Shown here: in pieces, positions 58,740 to 64,000 of the stretch
Layout: every line of letters starts with the position of its first letter
Position numbering within the stretch: position 1 is the stretch's first letter
Assembly: GCF_009389715.1 (NCBI RefSeq)
Contig: NC_052397.1
Coordinates: 16,812,129-16,876,128, forward strand
Direction of reading: 5' to 3'
DNA length: 64,000 nt
From: Phoenix dactylifera
Lineage: Eukaryota > Streptophyta > Magnoliopsida > Arecales > Arecaceae
Made by a program: the position numbers and the translations under genes
The notes under the pieces: model-generated
Told to the model about the DNA's origin: nothing
Database searches by the model: none
Seen by the model: only the letters and a program-made list of their open reading frames with translations

Positions 58740-61400
58740 ATGTGATTATAGGATGTTCCAAATGTGATGATTCAATTGTGACCTATCTAATAGGGACAAC
58801 AGGTTGGCATCATAGAATAATAATACTCAAATAAGATGATTTTCCTACAAAATCTTAAATAAGATTGCTTAGAATTTAGTTTTGGTTTTTGAGGTATGCA
58901 TGGTGAGATATTTGGTGTTGTTTTTAAGCATGTGATGATTTGATTGTCACCTCTCTAACACTTGCAGCAGAGCCAGCACAATTATTTTTGTACAGGAGAG
59001 AAGCAATGTTCCAGTAACTAGTCAGGTACAACTTTCTCCCAAGAGAAAATGCTCAATATGATTACTGAAGCTCTAACTTTGGTTTTTCAGGCATGTATGG
59101 TAAGATAGTAGGAGTTGGTTTTTTAAGGCATATGATGATTCCAGTGTCACTTCTCTAGAGATTGTTAGGTTGGTATTACAAAAGAGCAATGCTTAAATGA
59201 GGGATGAATCCCTCTCTATCTCCAAAAAAAGAAGAAAAATCTTAATCTGATTACTCAGGCTATAAAGTTAATATTTTTGTATCTAGTGAGATACAAAGAG
59301 TTGTTATCTGGACATCGGATGGTGGTTGTCACATCTCTAGTATCCACAACAGGTTGGTATGACAGAGTAGCAATGCTCAATTAAATAAAGCATGGTTCTT
59401 GTAGAAAAATCTTAAACATGATTGCTTAGAATGTAATTTTAGTTTTTGAGGCATGTATAGTGCAATATTAGAAGTTGTTCCGCAAGCATGTGATGATTCG
59501 ATTGTCACTTCTCTAACACTTGCAAAAATCAGGTAGTATGAAGAGGGTCAATGCTCCGAAAAGTTACAAGTCTCCTAAGAAAATCTTAAAAATGATTAGT
59601 TAAGCTCTAACTTTGGTTTTTCAGGCATTTATGGTAAGATAGTAGGGATTGCTTTTAGGTATATGATGATTCCATTATCACTTTTGTAACACTTGCAAAG
59701 AGCAATCTAAGATATATATCTCTTAGAAAAGTTTTAATGTGATTATGTAGGTTCTATATAGAATTCATATTTTATGTGTGGTGAGATACCAAGATTTCTT
59801 TTTGAGACATGTAATGATGCTTTCACATCTCTAATTTTCACAACATGTTGGCATAGTAGAATAACAATACTCAAGTAGGTTGGTATGGCAGAATAACCAT
59901 GCTCGAATAAGCTGTGGCTCTTCCAGAAAAATCTTGAATATGATTACTTAGAAACTAATTTGGGTTTTTGAGGCATATAAAGTGAGATATTAGGAGTTAT
60001 TTTTGAGCATGCGATGATTCGATCATCACTGTTCCAACACTCATAGCACAATCAAGCTAGCATGAAAGAAGAGCAATGCTTAAGTTTTTTTTGGAAAAAA
60101 AATCTCGAATGTGATGTTACTTAACCGCTAACTTTGGTTTTTCAAGCATATATAGGGAGATAGTAGGTGTTGTTTTCAGGCACATGATGATTTCATTCAC
60201 TTCTCTGATGCTTGCAACATCATCGGGCCGGTACGATAGAAGAGGAATGCTCAAATAAGGTATGACTCTTAGAAAACTCTTAATATGATTGCTTAGGTTC
60301 TAAAGCTAATATTTTATGTATTCTGAGATACTAAGATTTGTTTTTCAGACATGTGATGATATAACTATCACTTCTCAAGCATTCACAACATAGTCAGACT
60401 GGTGCTGCGCAAATAATTAGGTACAACTCTTACAAACATAATCTTAAATGTGATTACTCAGAATCTAATTTTAATTTTCTAGGCATTTAGAGCAAGGTTA
60501 TAGGAGTTGTTTTCTAGACGTGCTGATTCTTGGTAGCCATATCTCTAATACTCTCAAAATTATCAGGCTAGCATGACAAAAGAGAAATGTTCAGATAAGG
60601 TACAACTCATCCAGAGTATTCTTGAATGTGATTATGTTGAATCTAATTTTTGTTTTTGAGGCAAGGAATGTGAGAAGGTAAGAGTAGCTTTTTTTTAGGG
60701 ATATGATGACTTGAATTTTTGCTTCTAGAGCATGCAACATGGCAAGGCTAGTACAACAAAAAAGCAATGCTTAGTTGATCACTCGAGGGGAGCTCTCTCA
60801 GTTGGTGAGAGGGAGCTGCCTAGAGCACTCCGAGACTTGTTACTTTTTGACTTTTTTGGATGTATTCACACTAGAAGTATATGAGTCATCCGTTATAGCA
60901 GCAAAAAAAAAAAAAAAAGCAATGCTTAAATGAGGTAAGACTCTTTATAAAAAATAATAGTAAACTTGACTATTTAGAATCTAACTATGTTTTTTAAGAC
61001 ATGTATGGCAAAATAGCAACAGTTGTTTTTCCTTAAGCATGTGATGATACAGTTGTCACTACTCTAATACTTGCAGCATAGTCATGATGTTGGTTTGATA
61101 AAAGAGAAATGCTCAAATGAGAGACAACTGATCTAGAAAATTCTTAAACATGATTGCTTAGAATCTCATGTTGGTCTCTTTGCAATGTCTTTCGAGAAAG
61201 TATAAGAATTTTCTTTTAGACGTGATGATTCAACTATAAATTATCTAACTCTTGCAACTCGATGAGGCTGGTACAATAAAAGAGCTATGCTCAAATAAGG
61301 TATGACTCCAACAAAAATATCTTAAATCATGATTACTTGAATCTAACTTTGTTTATTTAAGGCATGTATGGCGAAATAGTAGGAAATGTACTTGGTTATG
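58740..61400. repeat. Diverged tandem array, about 14 units of about 175 bp
   Basis: A core TGTGATGATTCGATTGTCAC-like motif recurs near 58766, 58934, 59134, 59317, 59492, 59664, 59813, 60013, 60185, 60354, 60522, 60704, 61042 and 61223, always followed by CTCTAA-ACTTGCAACA, GGTTGGTATGA, AGCAATGCTCAAATAAGG, a TCTTAAATATGATTACTTAGAATCTAA-like block and TTGAGGCATGTATGGTGAGAT. Spacings are 149-200 bp; the longer gap at 60704-61042 is explained by a retroposon. The units are strongly diverged, so this looks like an old satellite-type array. No coding potential is seen. Confidence 0.88.
60774..60912 (+). mobile_element. 5'-truncated LINE tail inserted in the tandem array
   Basis: About 139 bp flanked by 16-bp direct repeats (AAAAAAGCAATGCTTA at 60758-60773 and 60913-60928, the latter merged with the poly(A) tail). 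The 3' part (GTATTCACACTAGAAGTATA, CATCCGTTATAG, then A-run) resembles the end of the LINE near 28205-28255. The target sequence is part of a repeat unit. Confidence 0.8.
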
Positions 61401-61584
61401 TCATTACTCGTTATAGAATGACTACTACTTAGTCAAAAGAATTTGCTCATATGATCTGTGGGAGTTGTTTTTCATTACATCATTATTCATGACAGTGTAT
61501 ATTTTTTTGGAAGAAGAAACAGAAAGGAAAAGAAAGGCCATAGTATATAAGATGGTGTTCTTTTCTGGAAGCCAAAACCTCTGA

Positions 61585-61690
61585 TAAGGTCCGAACCCTA
61601 GTTCGGATGGTAACATCTCTTACCCTCTTAGTAAAAGATTGGGGTTTGATTCTGGGTGGCCTCGGCCCTTCCCTTTCAACCCCCAATTAA
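61585..61690 (+). mobile_element. Possible SINE or tRNA-related fragment
   Basis: CTAGTTCGGATGGTAA resembles an RNA polymerase III A-box and GGGGTTTGATTCTGG, about 50 nt on, a B-box. There is no poly(A) tail or target duplication, so this is tentative. Confidence 0.35.
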
Positions 61691-61989
61691 CTAATTTCCT
61701 CGATTCCATTAAACATAACACTGATGTAGTAGATTTTGATTCCAAGCATGCTGCCAAGCCTTTCTTGAGTTCGAGTTCCAATTATAAAACTAGATAGTGT
61801 CAAGTATTAGAGTCCAAGATAACATCTATAAATAGTTACCTATTTTGTAATATTTTATTATTTTAGTTCTAGAAAGGTTCCACTGTTAGTATGTTTTATG
61901 TAGCAATATGAGAGCCAGAGTTCAACTTTTGTTCATTTCTTCCTAAGCTAGTCTTTCCATAGTTCTAAATTGAATCTATCAAATTTAAA

Positions 61990-63980
61990 GAAAAAAGTTA
62001 TGTAGATAAGCAGTCCAAACAAAACTCCGAAGGCCGAAGATATGGTCGTGGCTGTGAACGGAGAGGTGGAGACAATTCTGATGGCTCCAGTAAGAGGGAT
62101 GAAGGGGTCAGATGGTCAAAATCAAAGAAATTAGAAAGGTAATGATCGAGCTCAATCCAAAAAAAATATTCAGTACCATTATTGCTAGAGATTTGGCTAT
62201 ATTAAAAAGTTTTGTTAATAACAGTATGCTAAATTGATTGAAAGAAAACAAGAGTTAGAAAAATCTGAAAAATTACCTTTTGCTTATAGTGCTATGAAAG
62301 AAAATTCTAACAGTGTTTGGTACGAAAAAAGTGGTTATGGCAACCATATGATAGGGAATCAGACCTATTTGTTGATCTACACAAGTCTGTGAAGAGCTCT
62401 GTGAAGATAGGAAATGGCTTTGAGAGAGAGATATATAGAAAATGACATAGTTGTTGTAAAAATCTCTAATATTAACGAAATTCATAATGTGCTTTATGTT
62501 CCTAGATTGGATTCAAAATTGTCTAGTGCAGGCCAATTTTTGAGTGAAGGATGCTATCTTATTTTTGAACATTCAAAGTGTCTTATTTATGAGAAATAAG
62601 TAGAAAGCATCTTTTGCTTAAAGTTTCTGTGGTTAAAAATAATGCTTTCCCATCATTTATTGTGATGAAAGTATTTTTGGAAGATGATTAGTTATGACAC
62701 TTTATATGTGGATATGTTAGTTTTAAAGGGCTCAATTATCTCTTGCATCAAAAAGATATGGTAGAAGGATTTCCTTTAATCTAACATGATGATATGATTT
62801 GTGATGGATGTATGCTAAGGAAGCATCATTAATTGAATGCTTTTCTAAAGAAAATTAATTGGAGGGCTCAAGGTTCACTTGCTTTATTTGTGGATGATTG
62901 CAGTTGGATGACTTGGGCTTATTTTTTCAGAAGAAAATCTAAAGTATTTTATGTGTTTTGAAAATTTAAAAATCTTAGTAGAGAATGAAAGTTTCTATGT
63001 GATTAAAACTCTTTTAATCAATAAAAGAGGAGAATTTGTATCTAATGAGTTTGAAGAATTTTGTGAAGCTAATAGTACATGCTGACAATTGACAACCAGC
63101 TATTCATCTCAATAGAATGATGTAGCAGAGAGCAAAACAAGGAGTTCAGTGAAGATGACAAAAAAATATACTGAAAGCTAAAGGACTTCATAACAAATTT
63201 TGGGCCGAGGCAGCATCTACAGCAGATTATATTTTTTGAACATGTGCCTCACATCATCTTTAGAAGATATTCCCATGTATGAAGCATGGACAAGATGGAA
63301 AAAAAGGTAAGCACTTCAAAATCTTTGGTTTTCTTATTTATATTCACTTTTCCTCTTAAAAAAAAGATAGAAAGCACTTTATAAGCTAAAGCAAGCATCA
63401 AGCACATGGTATGATAGGATTGATGCAGACTTTATTCGTAACGGATTTCAACGTGGTAAAAGTGAGTCCCCACTCTACATCAGTTTGAAGGCACAAAAAT
63501 TTTGATTATTTGTTTACATGTGGATGATTTGAATGATATTCGGAATAACAAAAAAATTGATGAATTTAAGTCTTTTATGATTAATGAGCTTGAGATGACA
63601 AATCTTGGGTTGATGAATTATTGGTTTGAATTTGAAGTGAAATAGTGTGATAGTGGATTTTTTTTATTTGTTAGAACAAGTACATACTTATTTGTTTGAT
63701 AGATTTAAAATGAAAGATTTGTATATCCAGTGCTGTTAGTGCTAAGTTTCTCTCACACCATATAAAAGGACAAACATGGTAGAAAATTTGTTGGCACAAG
63801 TTAGATGGTTGGATAGATAAATATCTGAATGTGCCACTGGCATTAAAGTAGCTGGAAAGATGGTGATAGGAGAGATATGAGAGTAGTGTGGATCTAAATG
63901 CCTTGACCTTTAAGAACTTACTCCACTGTCACATTACCATTTGAAAGAGATAAATTTTGATAGGAATAGAGATGTAGCCT
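61990..63980 (+). pseudogene. Ty1/copia polyprotein, heavily decayed
   Basis: Fragments in all three plus frames follow the copia order: a zinc-knuckle relic near 62180-62215, a protease-region remnant (GNHMIGNQT, then SVKIGNGF, VVKISNINEIHNVLYVPRLD at 62320-62600), a GAG-pre-integrase piece with CDGCM (near 62700-62825), integrase pieces (FVDDCSWMTWAYFF, then KRGEFVSNEFEEFC), and RT pieces (ICLHVDDLNDIRNN and FKSFMINELEMTNLGLMNYW at about 63400-63640). Much of the RT is deleted and stops are frequent. It may continue past the window end. No LTR was recognised. Confidence 0.8.
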
Positions 63981-64000
63981 GGGCTATGACAATAGAGAAC

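Noticed and set aside
58740..61400. A CRISPR-like array
   Set aside because: Units of about 175 bp diverge along their whole length, with no short exact repeat and unique spacer pattern, and the genome is a plant's.

Overview
This is a nuclear chromosome segment of a flowering plant, most likely a monocot. The signs are spliceosomal introns up to about 3 kb, plant-specific protein families (MAP70, PPR-SMR, Pi21-like isoprenylated HMA proteins), a C-rich 5' end in one coding sequence, and dense plant-type transposons. The exact species cannot be read from the sequence; a palm-like genome would fit, but that is a guess. The window holds five intact or nearly intact genes, one decayed gene copy, and many transposon relics.

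Region by region. 1-1.6 kb is a transposon graveyard: a chromovirus (Ty3/gypsy) 3' end, a tandem LTR-internal-LTR-internal-LTR array of a 302-bp-unit TRIM element, and a copia 3' end. 1.6-4.6 kb carries a Pi21-like metal-binding-domain gene (minus, 3 exons); a diverged duplicate of the whole block at 12.2-14.2 kb has lost its HMA domain. Between them lie a MITE with a 9-bp target duplication, a gutted copia, a SINE and a CACTA element. 14.2-17.1 kb is a gypsy LTR with gag-protease. 17-24 kb is non-genic and AT-rich or LTR-like. 24.2-25.9 kb is a third, intact Pi21-like gene on the plus strand. 27.7-28.5 kb is a LINE insertion. 31.0-33.2 kb is an intronless PPR-SMR gene (SVR7/ATP4 type). 38.9-44.6 kb is an 11-exon MAP70-5-like gene (minus). 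48.2-55.7 kb is a Sec61-alpha gene (minus), complete in exon structure but with an in-frame TGA at codon 390. 57.9-58.4 kb is a small membrane protein with a proline-rich tail. 58.7-61.4 kb is a diverged tandem array of about 14 units of about 175 bp. 62.0-64.0 kb is a decayed copia polyprotein.

The genes do not form a pathway. The three Pi21-like copies are a local family. The PPR-SMR protein is predicted to act in chloroplast gene expression, MAP70 on cortical microtubules, and Sec61-alpha in the ER translocon. Exon boundaries were derived by hand from splice signals, reading-frame continuity and remembered family conservation; no alignment was run. The best leads are the Sec61-alpha nonsense codon, the CCCC metal-site variant and Cys-Pro repeats of the first Pi21-like gene, the decayed tandem array, a possible LINE 3' transduction, and in-frame duplications and a GC-AG intron in the MAP70 gene.
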